From Eutrigla gurnardus (taxonomy: Eukaryota; Chordata; Actinopteri; Perciformes; Triglidae): a DNA stretch of 64,000 nt. How positions within the stretch are numbered: position 1 is the first letter of the stretch; each line of letters begins with the position of its first letter. The DNA is taken from the NCBI GenBank assembly GCA_963514095.1, contig OY741283.1, positions 1,762,818 through 1,826,817 on the forward strand, written 5' to 3'. Positions 36,779 through 47,790 of this stretch are shown here, piece after piece. The notes under the pieces are model-generated. The model saw nothing but the letters and a program-made list of their open reading frames with translations. It searched no databases and was not told where the DNA came from. Both the position numbers and the translations under genes were made by a program.

Positions 36779-39112
36779 CACTTCTGTCCAAACAGAGTCT
36801 CTCTCCTCTGCAGCAAATTCCCGAGTAGCTTCACATTTATTTTTTGGCTCCTGAGGTCGGAGTGTTTTTTTTTTTTTCGAGGACTCGTGGAGAAAAAAAA
36901 AATCTAGCAGCTGTATAAATGACAGAAAAAGAAAAGAAGGCTAATTGCCGTCTTAATATATGTAGACAGATCCTTTTGGTTTTCGGAGTGTACGTTAGGG
37001 GGATAATTAAGCTCCAGACTCTTGATTAGATTAAGCTGTTTTTTTTGGTCCCCAGTGCGTTGGATTAAGTGCTCATTGCCCGATGTATTTGGGGGGGGGG
37101 GGGGGATCAACCTTGTGGAAAATCAGATCTTTCTTTATGGGAGCCGGTTATGACCCCCATCATTGGCACAGAGCTGGATTACCTCGGGTCCAACTGGCTC
37201 TGCAGGTATTGAGCTTCTCTCAAGTTGACACATATGACATATGAGGTGCAGCGTGACCCCGCCGCCCTCCAGCACATAACTCATATTTTCTCCCCCCCCC
37301 TCCTTCCCCCGGAAAAGGTGTTTGACTTTGGTGGCTAGACCAGGTTTGTGCTCTCGTAGCTGTTGTTGCTTTTCACAGGCTTACCAAGGTGTGACAGTGC
37401 CTTTGATTTATGGGTTATTATTGAAGCAGTGTAGCCTATCGCCAACTCATTATAAGTTTACATTCACATACATCACCGCGTGTGGATTGCATACAAATTT
37501 ACACCAAAAAAAGGGAAGAAAAGAGGCAATTGGACTTTTTCTAGCGGCTCAGAAATAGTACCGATTTGTTAAGAAGTAGAGAGGGAGGGGGGGTTAAAAA
37601 AAAAGCACACCTCGGAAACTATCAGAGGATTGTTTTTGCCCTTTAGCAACTGCACTCAGATGTCCACGGCTCCAAAAAAGAGACTAATTTAAATGTCAAG
37701 GTCAGCATTATAAATCACTCAGGGGGGGGGGGGGGGGACCCTGCAAGTCTAGGCAGTCTATCGGTATGTTGGCAGCAAACACCGTAGTTGGGGGGGGGGT
37801 ACACGTGTGGGCGTTACCTGGCCAATGAGACGCAGAGTTTTGAATATGAGTGCGTTGATCCACTAATGGAGCATGATGTTAATGGTGGAAGACATTAAAC
37901 CCGGTTTCTCTGTTTTTTTAAAAGCACCACTAATCCGTCTCCCCTGTCAGCGTTATTGAGGCTCGAAGGGAGGGGGGGTCATTAGAGTCCACCTGCGGGG
38001 TTAACGTCACTCCCCAGGCACGAAAAAAACCCTCTACCATCGATTTATATCCCAGCTACGAATGTGTCTTCATCGCAGGCTAGTTTATCTGGCATTTGCG
38101 AGGGGGGGGGGACCCGCCTGCCCGTCTCTGTGGCGACAGCGGGGTTCATCTAAAACACAACAACACCCCCCCCCCACGACAAAGAGTGATCTCCGATTGG
38201 ACAAACGGCGGTAGTCTGTGATGAATTTGGCCAAAACATGTCATGGAAATGAATAAAGAATAATAAGGTGAGGGGAGGTGTGATGAGGCGGTTGTCGGCG
38301 GCGATGACGGATAATGGAAGGTGACTGTGTGGTGATGGACTCGGCATTCTGGGGGGGGGGGGGGGGTCGATTGCTGTGGCAGAGGAACTTAATCACGTCT
38401 TGAGCTCTGTGTGTTTGGATGTGGCTCCTCAGCTCGTCATCAGACGGCCGGCGGACTGATGGAAGGTTAAGTCGAGCGCTAAGGATCACATCACCCCCCC
38501 CTCCCTTCGCGCACCTGCACCGAAGCCAGGTAGCCAGTCAGAGGATGGATGTAGCCGTGTGATTGGCTAAAAGACGGGGGGTCACGCTGAGGTCCCGGGT
38601 ACCTCGGGTGTCCGGCCCATCTGCTCCGAGGTTCTGAACATCTACTCGGGTTGTTCAACAGCGCTCACCTGCAGTTTGACTGCAGCCAACACCTAGAAAC
38701 ACCCTCTACCCCCCCCCCCCCCCCCCACGTCAGGTGTAAACTATGCAGAGAAGCCGCGGTGCGAAACTTGTGGTATTGCATCCATTACCTGCCCGCGCTT
38801 CAAGGCTGCCCCTCGCCAGGCGTCAGGAACGGATGCATACAGCAAATGTGGATCCTTGCTGAGTACGGCACAAAGCAGCGAGCTGGGAAGAAGTGTGGGG
38901 GGGGGGGGGGGGTGCTCGATGAGGCGCACCTAGAAAAGATTAAATCTATTGTTTCCGTGTCTTCCCCATAATGCATTCTGTCATAGGGAAAGCAGTGCCA
39001 CACGTCTCTCCCTCTAATGTATTCTGTCATAAGGTAAGCAATGCCAAGTGGAGGATGTTTCCCCGAAAGTCATTTTCTCTTTCCCCGTGTGTGTGTGTTT
39101 CCTTCTCCACAG

Positions 39113-39245
39113 TAACAGGGTTTCCCTACCCGGCCACAGGGGCCACGGTGGCATACAGGGGCGCTCACTTGCGAGGACGGGGGCGGGCCGTCTACAACAC
39201 GTTCCGCACGGCTCCGCCGCCGCCGCCAATCCCGGCTTACGGAGC
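39113..39245 (+). CDS. rbfox3: rbfox3 exon A (133 nt): Arg/Gly patch and proline run
   Basis: This exon encodes the start of the C-terminal domain just after the RRM in RBFOX proteins. It follows a pyrimidine-rich acceptor ending in CAG at 39110-39112 and ends at a GTGAGT donor at 39246. The first two bases (TA) complete a split Val codon, so the preceding exon should end in G. The reading then runs TGFPYPATGATVAYRGAHLR, GRGRAVYNTFRTAP and a five-proline stretch to PAYG, and the last two bases (GC) are completed by G of the next exon to give Ala. The 133-nt length is the family's usual size for this exon. RGAHLRGRGR is the conserved basic patch. I could not find the preceding exon, which should encode the WKLNPVVGAVY region, anywhere upstream in visible sequence. 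Confidence 0.96.
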
Positions 39246-41982
39246 GTGAGTATCCGACCGAAAAGATAACAATAGAAGCTAAAGGCTAGAAGCGAAGCAT
39301 CACATCAGCTGGTGATCGCGACAGAATGAAACCAAGGAAAAACAGTTCCTGGAAATCAGAGAAGCACTTTATTCGCTAAAAAGACCTTCAGTATACCTCA
39401 TTAGCTAGCTTAGCATAGACGTGCTAACGCTAGTAAATGATGCGCTAACATACTGATGTTTTTTACCTGGAAAGGTTAAAAAGTATCGCTATTAACACGA
39501 CGTTAAACCAGAACTAAGCTACAAATCCACTAAAGTCAGAGCTAGCTGATGCTACGCTACGATTGGCCGGTTCTGCTCTTAAAGGGCCGGCTAAGTGTTT
39601 GCATGCACACGTGAGACCAGTGGGGCGATGAGTGTCCACATAGATCTTGTTTTTATAAGATTAAACACACATTGTCCAGTGAATCAATGTTTACTTGAGT
39701 TTGTTAAAGGAAGAATAACGCCGGCGTTGCCGTGTGTTGACTTCGGGGAGCAGAGATCCTTGTCGGGGATCCGGGTACATACCGTATATTTATACGTGGC
39801 CTATTGACAGAGGAGGAAGTAACAAATCCACAGGGAGGTCTGCAGAGAGCCGAGATAGTCTCACCGGACTGTGACCGGAGGTCTACGCTGATCTCCCTGG
39901 CTTTGTTGCAGCCTCCGTCTCTTATCAGCGGTGGTCCGCATGACCGTGGGAGAGGTCTTGATGGAGTCCGAGGGCCGAGGAGGAGAAGCCCCTCCCCCCG
40001 GTGTATAGCTGTCTATCTGTGATTAGATCGGGATCCGTCTTACTGCAGAGAGAGAGTCGGACTGGGAAATACCACATCCCTTTTTTCCTCACTTCGCTAC
40101 CGACGGCGGCTGGTTGATTTATATAGCGGAGTCATGTGATGCATGTTGTCCAACCGGCAGCCACCCGACAAACACTTTTTACCAGAGCAGAAAATTGGAC
40201 GAGGTGGATGTGAAATGGTTTGATGTGTCCCCCCCTAAAGGCCCCTGAAACAACAGGAAGAAAGTACACCAAACCACATAACGTTGTGTTCTCTTATTTC
40301 ACAGGGTGGTGTACCAAGATGGCTTCTACGGCGCAGAGATCTATGTGAGTACAGTTTGGCTTCTTCTTCTTCCTCTTCCTCTCTCTCGCCAGCTCAGATG
40401 AAACACAAGTCAAGCAGACATTAAAAAAAAAAAAGCCCCGGAGACGAGAACGTGATCTCCTCGGCCCCCGGCGTTCTCCCAGCCTCGCTTGCCAAGCCGG
40501 CGTCGATTAGGCCTCGTGTCTGCTGTGCCAAGAAACCCAACAACAAAATTTAAAACCCCCTCAGCTCCTCCCTCTCTCTCTCTCCCTCTCTCTCTCCCTT
40601 CCTATGATCTCAGACTTTTTGGCAAAGAGGCGACGGGCCGGGCTCAGTGTCCCGTGTCAAGTGAGGTCATCTCTTACTTTAGATTTGTCTTCGTTTGTCT
40701 TCTAGCCGCCACCTCAGAGGAGGGTTTTGGCTGGGATATCCCTGCCTGCCCCTGGAGGGGGGGTTGGGGGTGGTGGGGGGGTCTGCAGAGGCCCGAGTGG
40801 AGCCGGTTCCTCCTACCAGCCATCACCATGTGGGTAGATAAGAGGTAGCGGGGCGGCAGATAAAGGGATTATCCGATCCCTCCGGAGCTGTCCGTGCAGG
40901 CGGGGTCATATCAGGAGGTCGGCCTCCGCTGCACGTCGCCCTCGACAGGAAAAAAAAAGCGAGTGTGGAGATAATGCTGAAATTACCACGCTGCCCTCAC
41001 TTTGACATAAGTCCAAACGATGGGGGAGGGGGGTAATTTGTCCCTTTTGATTCTGCCGTCTGCCGAGATAGCGCGATGACAGTTGCTTCTCACTTTCACG
41101 CCGGCGTCTCAGAGCTGGAACTGCCAGTGATGTACGACCCACTAGACCAGGGCCGTATGTCACCGTGTTTTTATTGTAGCGACAAACCGGCCGTAGACCA
41201 GACCCGGCGTTCGTCTGAGCCACATTGTTTGTCTCTCGCACTCGATCAGCCACCTTCCAGCTAAGTCCTGCAACCCTGCGACAATCCCCCCTCCGATCCG
41301 AGGGGCAGCCGGGGGCCGGGTCGCTCCATCACTCAACCCCCCCCCCCACCCACTGGTGCTTTACTGCCATTAGTTTTGGTACCTGCCGCTGCACTGCTTC
41401 AGACCGGAGGCCGGGTGTTGCGTGAAGGGAGGAAGCCGGTCCCTTAGTCCTCCGGGATCCTTCAGTGGATGCCGGCTCTCTGTCACATCCCCGAGGGAGC
41501 CTTTTGGGGAAAATAGATACCCTGCTTCTATTAGCAGAGAAGTATAAACCTGCTCTACGTACATATGCATGCACCGCCGCCGCCGCCGCATCGGAGCGCC
41601 TACATACATGAATGCACATGAACACACGCGACAACATAACAAATGTGCCGCGGCCGTCGGGTGCCGGATTTTGACAAAGTTGATTTATTGGTCCGGGTGT
41701 TTGTTCGGGAGGGGGGGATGTTGCTGTAATCAGCGTGGTCCCAAGGCATCGGCCCCTCCCCACAGGAAGTCATCCGCCTCGAGTGCAGTGACTTCCTGGA
41801 GAAAAAACACCTTGGGGGTGGAGGGGGGGGATCCACTAGATGTGGCCCCTCTGACCTGATTTCATGTGCAGCCTCGACCCTCCCACGGCTGCCTCTTCTT
41901 ACTTCTTCTTCACTCCCCCTCGAGTTTTAAAAATGAATGAAAACATGCATTATTAAAAGCCACCTATCCGGACACAGATGGG

Positions 41983-42013
<31 letters not shown>

Positions 42014-44639
42014 TCTCTCCACCGGCGCTAATAGAAAAAACAGTTGGAGAACGGCTTCATTTCTCAAGGAGAGTAATAGCAGCACTCCACAATGAGGTCT
42101 TTAATTCCTTCCCCACTCTGGCAAATGAATACGGCGGTCCTGACTCCCCCCCCCTTCACCGACGGTCTGATGCCGACTTCTTGCCTTCTTACTTCATTTT
42201 GTGTAAAGGAGGGTCTCTTCAATAGTGTAGATCTAAAAAAAAAACGGGCTGATTTTGGGGGGATTTGGAGCCTCTGAACTTGCACCATCAAACAGCACCC
42301 CCTGGTGTCTGAAAGGGAACCCTGCAGTTGTTTGGGGGACGAGATGAGCACAACAACTGTGCAGTGACATTTAACTATTAAGGCCATTTAAAGCTGCGTC
42401 GACTGCGTTGTTTGTCTCTGAGTTGTAACCTTTCCCTGTTTTCAGCAGCAGCTGGAGTTTAATCACTGATTAACACTGTTGTGTTGTTGTTGTTGTTGTT
42501 TTGCAGGGCGGCTACGCAGCGTACAGATTCGCCCAGCCGGCCACCACCGCCGCTTACAGCGACAGGTGAGAATCCCTCATCTTCTTCATGTGTCGTCATG
42601 TTTGAATGCTCCATCGGGGCCAAAGCTGTTTATTAATTATCAGCAGAAATCCATACACGGATCGCCGTGGTAACCATTAAAGGTAAAGTCCACCCCAAAA
42701 ACACCTCATTAGATGAATATTTAATTGATCTTTTTTGGTACTTCAGTACTTGGTATCTTCAGCTGGTCGGCAGACGAAACAGAATTTAATAAATAAAACA
42801 TTCGACGGATGGATTTCCTGATCGCATGTTCGAACTAGTTCCGACAAGTCTACGTAGGGGAGGCGGTCTGGGTGGAGGACGGGTCCAAAAACACTAAACC
42901 CGATGTTAATGTCTAATTTGAACCAACTTTTTTTATTTTTGTTTCAATTCCATCGTTATTTTAACCCAAACAGTGATGATTTTTTTCTCATGTGAAGATC
43001 CGTTTCCCCGGCAACGTGACTGAAAGTTGCAGTAACCATATAGAAGTAGTGTGTGATGAATGAGCGATATGCCATGTAGGTTATTTTGGTGTTTTTTTTC
43101 TTATCTGGTTGGCGAACCTTTTTTAGCTCGGAGCGAAAAAACACGCAACAAAAGAAAGACTAACCTCGTTGGAGCGGATGAGAAAAAGCGGTGATGTATG
43201 TGTCGCCTCTCCGAGTGTGATGGCGAGGAGAGAGAGTGGGTATATCACGGCGGTATTTATGAATGGCCTCAGGTCTGCCGGAGAGAGAGAGACTCTGTCA
43301 CTCCTGAGTGATGTCAATCCGGCTCAGGTGTGCTCCGGTTTGAAGGATTCATTTTCAGCCCCCCCCCCTTTGAAAAGCCAGTTGTCAGCTGGTGGATGTG
43401 GGCCGGGTTTGGGGGGGGGGGGGGGGGGGGGGGTCTAATCTGGGAGGGATTGTGCGTGTCACTTGTGATAACGTACACCCGGCCGAGAGCCTGAAGATCA
43501 TATCGATAATGTAAGATTTATCGGGCCGCCGCCCGAATTATGAGCATCCGTGCTCGCTAGAAATTGGATGGTTTCTTCTCTCTCTCTCTCTCTCTCTCTC
43601 GTCCCGTTTCTCTTCTTTACACTTTTTTTTCCTGCAGATTTTTTAATGTAATTCGCTCCCAAGTTGTTTGTTTTTGCTTCCCGTGTTTGTTTGTTTTTTT
43701 GTGGAATAAGCGCTCGGATCAATACGAGGTTTTTTTTTGTCGGATATCGTTTCAGCAATACGTTATCAGACTTATCGGTCAGTCAGACAATCCTCAACAA
43801 AAACAAACACAACGAGGTCACCAGGGGGTCGTGGGCAGCCGGACTCCAACAGAACCACATTTAGATCTTCTAGAAGTCTCCATGTAACTCGTGAAACAAC
43901 AAACGGGAATCGAACGTCTTGTTAGGAAGCCCTTCCTCTCTCTGTCTTTTATTCTTGTGTTCCTGGTTGAGTCGGTTGCCCTCGGTCCTTGGCTGGTTGC
44001 TCCTTATCTGCTCCGTGCAGACCCTCATTTGCAAAGCGAGCGTTGGAAGAAAAGAAAAAAGAAAAAAAGGAAGTAAATAGAGGAATATGTGAAGTCGAAT
44101 AAATAAATAAATAAATGAATGAGGCAGACACATCTTGTCCTGTCTCAGAAGGAAATTGGAAGGATTAGTTCCAAACCAGCAACAATGAAAAGACAAGGAG
44201 GAGGGGTGGAGGGGGGGGACCCAGCGTGCATTCTGGGTAAACAAGAAACAGAGGTGAGACGGAGAGAGAGCCCTCCAGCACCTTTCTTCCTCCCTCGTTC
44301 GCCCCGCTCGTTACCTCGTCTGTCCAGCTGATCAAGATGACAACGAGAAGACGAGTTGAACTTAACCTTTGAACTCGCCCTGTTGTAATTGTGTTAGAGA
44401 CTTGAAGAAGAGAGTTGCCCATTAAACAAGCAATGCAACGTTCCTGCTCCGCTCCTCAATGATCGATCAATGATGGTGTTCTCTCTCTGGCTCTCCCCCC
44501 TACCCCCCCTCACCCCCCAGCTATGGCAGAGTCTATGCAACAGCGGACCCCTACCACCACACGATTGGCCCTGCAGCCACATACAGTGTGGGGACTATGG
44601 TAAGTCTATGAGGCCGCCGCCATCGCCACCGCCTTCTGT

Positions 44640-44679
<40 letters not shown>

Positions 44680-45954
44680 GTAAAGACCAGAGACCGCCAC
44701 AGCGGCCGCTGGTTTTTATTTCTCTGTTGTTATTCATCTATTGATTGAGTTTTTGTCATGCTGTTTGGCGCACCCTAGTGGAGCTGAGCAGTACTGAAAG
44801 CAGTAAAAAAAGAAGCATGTGGGAATAATTGGCTCAGACTTTTTAAGTGTCACGCCACCTCATGCGATGTGAACGAGTTTCCTTCCTGAGAATGAGAACG
44901 CGTCTCCGTCTCATTCGTCACGTCGGATCACTTTGTTTTTCTGCATCAGAACCGAAACCCGAACTCGACTGGGGTGAAGTTTGATTTTTAATGTCTGTTT
45001 TTAGCTAGCGTCGCAGCTATACTGTAACATCAAAGATGAAAAAAGTGACGATTAATAGGAGGTTTTTTTTGTTTTTTTTGGAAAAAGAGAGTCTCTCTTT
45101 GGTTTTGTTTTCGGGGATATGACCGGGGCTCGCAGACCAAAACCAAGACCTCCAGATTCAGGACCAACCATCACCCGCATGCAGCAGTGTGCCCTGGGAC
45201 GATCAAAAACACAGAGAGAGAGAGAGCTGAGAAAACTTCAAATTTACCAGCATGCGATTTTTTAAATAACATTAAAAGAATAAAAGTAAAAATTGCGTAG
45301 AGTCCCCCAACCCCCCTGGTGCAGCTGCTAGCTAAAAGCTTTCATTAATGAAGACATTTGTTTTTTTTCTCTTCATTTACTTAATTAAAAAAAATGTGCT
45401 TGAATGTTTTATTTTATTTTTTCTTCTTTTTCCTCCAAATTTCCTTACGTTTCTCGAAAAAAAGAGACTTTGGCCACCTTAAAAAACAAATATCAGAGCT
45501 TTAATGTTGTGTGTGTTGGGAGCTCAGGACTCGAGAGGGTGGGGGGGGGGGGGCGTCGGCAGTGTGTGTTGAACAAATGGCGGGGCTTCTGGGAGACGGA
45601 GTCCAGCCGTCGGAGAGCTCTGAAAGAGATTAATTCTGGAATCATATTTCATTAGCGGTCCTCCAGCGGAGAGAGAGGAGTCATGTTTGCATTTTAAAGC
45701 CATACAATAATAATTAGTTCCTCCGAGGTCGAGGTTGGATATTCTCTTTTTACTCACAGAAGCGTCTTAAAGGGATGAAAAGTTTTCGTGCGAGCGAGCT
45801 CCCGAAATTAGGCAAAATTAGCCTTTGAAGACATTCAGTAGCCTTTGGAGTTTGTCTGAATTCTTAATTGCAGCGGAGCCACTGAAAGATGAGAGGGAGG
45901 GAGTGTGTGTGTGTGTGTGTGCAGGTGTGCATGCAGAGGCCCACTCGCATGCTT

Positions 45955-45992
<38 letters not shown>

Positions 45993-46515
45993 TGTGTGCC
46001 CTAGATATCTGGAGTGTTAAATCTGAGGGCTAATATCCTGCGGTGGTTCGGCCTCCAGGAAGGAGCCGCCACTTGAAAAAAAGGAGCCGTGATTAAACTT
46101 ATTCCCCGCTTTGGTTGGCTCTCGTATGGCCTAGAAAAGTACAACAAAAAAAAATAGATAATTATTTAATTATTTAAAATGAAAGCCCAGTGTTTAGTTT
46201 TTTTTGCTACTTTATTAAAAAAAATGTTTTGCCCCAGTTAAGCTCCGATTCCACCGATCCAGCTTAACTCCCGATGACCCCGTTCCTAACACACACTCCA
46301 ATTATTGGCTTAAATAAATCAAACTATCATTATTCTAATACAATAAATATATATCTATAAAAAATAACTTGCATGGAAAAAGGAAGGAAATTTGGTGGAG
46401 GAAGAGAAAAACAGACTAAAGCTGTCACCTGAATACTGATTGGTACTTTTTTTCATCTTTGATGTTGCAGGCTAGCCTTTACAGAGGAGGGTACAGTCGC
46501 TTCACTCCCTACTAA
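39113..46515 (+). CDS. rbfox3: RBFOX3-like splicing regulator, C-terminal coding half (5 exons, partial)
   Basis: RBFOX proteins bind (U)GCAUG in pre-mRNA through one central RRM and activate or repress alternative exons; RBFOX3 is the neuronal nuclear antigen NeuN. The coding join is 39113-39245, 40305-40344, 42507-42565, 44521-44599, 46471-46515. Exon sizes are 133, 40, 59, 79 and 45 coding bases; introns are 1059, 2162, 1955 and 1871 bp, all GT/AG. Codons split across junctions all resolve to family residues, giving 117 residues after a split first codon. The order is TGFPYP, the RGAHLRGRGR patch, a proline run, VVYQDGFYGAEIY, GGYAAYRFAQP, a Tyr-rich segment and RGGYSRFTPY. GAEIY and the HHTIGPAATYS stretch favour RBFOX3 over RBFOX1/2. 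The RRM and N-terminus are absent, so this is a partial gene. Whether it is the a or b teleost paralogue cannot be told. Confidence 0.95.
40140..40145 (+). promoter_or_regulatory. RBFOX binding motif TGCATG upstream of the 40-nt exon
   Basis: TGCATG lies 159 nt before exon B. Further copies in the same transcript are at 39600-39605, 41566-41571, 45928-45933 and 46820-46825. Confidence 0.5.
40305..40344 (+). CDS. rbfox3: rbfox3 exon B (40 nt): VVYQDGFYGAEIY cassette
   Basis: This is a 40-nt exon between an acceptor ending ATTTCACAG and a GTGAGT donor. The first base finishes the split Ala codon and 13 full codons follow: VVYQDGFYGAEIY. It matches the size and sequence of the brain-type 40-nt cassette exon (often called B40) of RBFOX1/2, which in those paralogues is swapped for a 43-nt muscle-type exon encoding a different tail. 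AEIY, rather than the ADIY or ADLY of RBFOX1/2, supports RBFOX3. Forty is not a multiple of three, so skipping shifts all downstream codons and replaces the Tyr-rich tail and terminal PY. A TGCATG site lies 159 nt upstream. I saw no 43-nt alternative in the following 2.16-kb intron. Confidence 0.96.
42507..42565 (+). CDS. rbfox3: rbfox3 exon C (59 nt): GGYAAYRFAQP segment
   Basis: The acceptor is a run of TGT repeats ending TTTTGCAG and the donor is GTGAGA at 42566. The exon has nineteen complete codons reading GGYAAYRFAQPATTAAYSD plus AG, which joins the first base of the next exon to give Ser. GGYAAYRxAQP is a conserved block of all RBFOX C-terminal domains. This Tyr/Gly-rich low-complexity region is known in the family to mediate assembly with the LASR splicing complex and self-association. 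Phe replaces the usual second Tyr (YRFAQ instead of YRYAQ), a conservative aromatic change. The alanine run seen in mammals is shorter here. Confidence 0.95.
43576..43600. repeat. (TC)n microsatellite
   Basis: Pure TC dinucleotides inside rbfox3 intron C-D. Confidence 0.93.
44521..44599 (+). CDS. rbfox3: rbfox3 exon D (79 nt): YGRVYATADPYHHTIGPAAT segment
   Basis: The exon opens right after a C-rich acceptor (CACCCCCCAG) and ends before GTAAGT at 44600. The first base completes a split Ser and 26 codons follow, from YGRVYATADPYHH through TIGPAATYSVGTM. The HHTIGPAATYSxGTM stretch is the clearest RBFOX3 diagnostic in the window, since RBFOX1 and RBFOX2 carry HALAPA-type sequence here. The extra Thr in YATADPY is a small difference from mammals. 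The exon ends on a complete codon, so it can join directly to the 45-codon-base terminal exon. The 79-nt size means skipping it would change frame. Confidence 0.96.
44643..44675. repeat. (CA)n microsatellite
   Basis: Pure CA dinucleotides 44 nt after the exon D donor. CA repeats near donors can affect splicing through hnRNP L. Confidence 0.95.
45958..45990. repeat. (TG)n microsatellite
   Basis: Pure TG dinucleotides in the last intron. A second short run is at about 45904-45921, next to TGCATG. Confidence 0.95.
46370..46375 (+). promoter_or_regulatory. RBFOX binding motif TGCATG upstream of terminal exon
   Basis: TGCATG lies 96 nt before the terminal exon acceptor region. Upstream intronic RBFOX sites are generally repressive. 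Confidence 0.5.
46471..46515 (+). CDS. rbfox3: rbfox3 terminal coding exon E: ASLYRGGYSRFTPY-stop
   Basis: After an acceptor ending GATGTTGCAG come fourteen codons, ASLYRGGYSRFTPY, and TAA at 46513-46515. The C-terminal Arg followed by a final Pro-Tyr resembles a PY-type nuclear localisation signal, and in RBFOX proteins the end of the tail is known to be needed for nuclear import. Isoforms that lose this frame should therefore differ in localisation (inference). A TGCATG motif sits 96 nt before the exon (46370-46375), where RBFOX binding would be expected to repress the exon. The 3' UTR continues from 46516. Confidence 0.95.
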   Translation, partial: ASLYRGGYSRFTPY

Positions 46516-47072
46516 AAGAAAGGAAAAAAGACATTACCAACAAACAAACAAATAAACAAACAAACAAAAAAACAAGCAAAAGGCCGTCGGCGGAGAGATA
46601 GATCTAACTAAAAAGCTTCCAGGTTCCCCCGTGCTATTTCTACAACCTATTTGATGTCATCATTGGTCTGCTCTTGTTTTCATTTTTGTGCCTTTTTTTT
46701 GTTTTTGGAAAGTTGTATGCAACATGTGCATTATTATTATTATTATTATTATTATTGGACTGCTGTAACCGGGTGCTGTGTCCCCGTTGACCAATGTGAG
46801 CCTCCTGCAGCTCGCATGCTGCATGCTCAGAGGTGTGTTACACGCAGCCACCGTCAGCTGACTAAGAACACACCGGGGCAAAACAGGAAGTACATACCCT
46901 GATCCTGATCCGGACCCTGAACCGGATCTGGATCCTGATCGGACACAGCAGACCTAAACGAGTCTGAACCTGACGATGCCCTCGGTGATTCTTAGCTCAA
47001 AGACGGTGCTGCTCTGATTGCATTTTATTTTTTTACTTTTTTTAAAACGTTGGAGTGTCATACTGTTGTGCA

Positions 47073-47086
47073 CCTACAGGTGGCGC
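47073..47086 (+). promoter_or_regulatory. CTCF-like motif in the putative 3' UTR
   Basis: CCTACAGGTGGCGC matches the CTCF core in the plus orientation. Confidence 0.35.
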
Positions 47087-47511
47087 ATTACAAGCCGTGT
47101 ACTATGTGTGGTTTTTTTTAAATGGCATGCAGAGTAAAACAAAAAGGGTCACCAAAGTTGAGATTTCTGGGGTTTTTTTTAACTCCAGCCCCGTCTCCTG
47201 CAAATAAGAAACCAGGATGTTTTATATCAGCTGGTTTTGATTTTGGGGGAAATGTGACGACTCCACATTCTCTGATCCCGTCTTTAGTTTGACGCTGTGT
47301 GGGAAGCGTTCTGACTTCATGAGGCTCCTCCAGAAATCACAGAAGTCCAAAAATAATCGGAGCAGAATGAAAAAACAATATAAAGCAGTCCAATTAAGTT
47401 AATTACAAGACCGTCGTATCAGATTAGTGCAATTAATCAATTAGCGAAATGTCCAGAAGTTAGTGGTTCCAGTGTTTCTCTGTTTTATTTTACAGTTATC
47501 TGACTTTTATC

Positions 47512-47790
47512 AGTCCCGATACGATACCTTTTAGTATCAGCCGATAGCTAGTCTCGATACAATACCTTTTAATAATATCAGCCGATAGCTAGTCCCAATA
47601 CGATACCTTTAAGTATCGGCCGGTAGCTAGTCCCAATACAATACCTTTTAATAATATCAGCCGATAGCTAGTCCCAATACGATACCTTTAAGTATCGGCC
47701 GGTAGCTAGTCCCAATACGATACCTTTAAGTATCGGCCGGTAGCTAGTCCCAATACGATACCTTTAAGTATCGGCCGGTAGCTAGTCCCG
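47512..47790 (+). repeat. Minisatellite, 7 units of 38/41 bp with hairpin core
   Basis: Seven head-to-tail units run in the order A-B-A-B-A-A-A, where A is 38 bp and B is 41 bp. Each starts near AGTCCCAATACGATACC and ends GCCGGTAGCT or GCCGATAGCT. The A core CGATAC-CTTTAA-GTATCG is a 6-bp inverted repeat that could fold in RNA. The last three A units appear identical. It lies about 1 kb past the rbfox3 stop codon. Confidence 0.9.

Larger units (their letters stand above)
35400..39112. other. rbfox3: Intron directly upstream of rbfox3 exon A, regulatory-looking
   Basis: Apart from the RE1 site this stretch has long unique segments (for example 36000-36160, 36640-36850 and 37120-37500) broken by poly-G runs at about 36277, 37090, 37722, 38350 and 38897. 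It has no RBFOX coding exon that I can see. Confidence 0.45.

Noticed and set aside
41329..41763. 144-codon minus-strand frame inside rbfox3 intron B-C
   Set aside because: It is antisense in an intron, with no domain and low-complexity alanine from (GCC)n.
47512..47790. CRISPR-like array
   Set aside because: It is a head-to-tail minisatellite without spacers.
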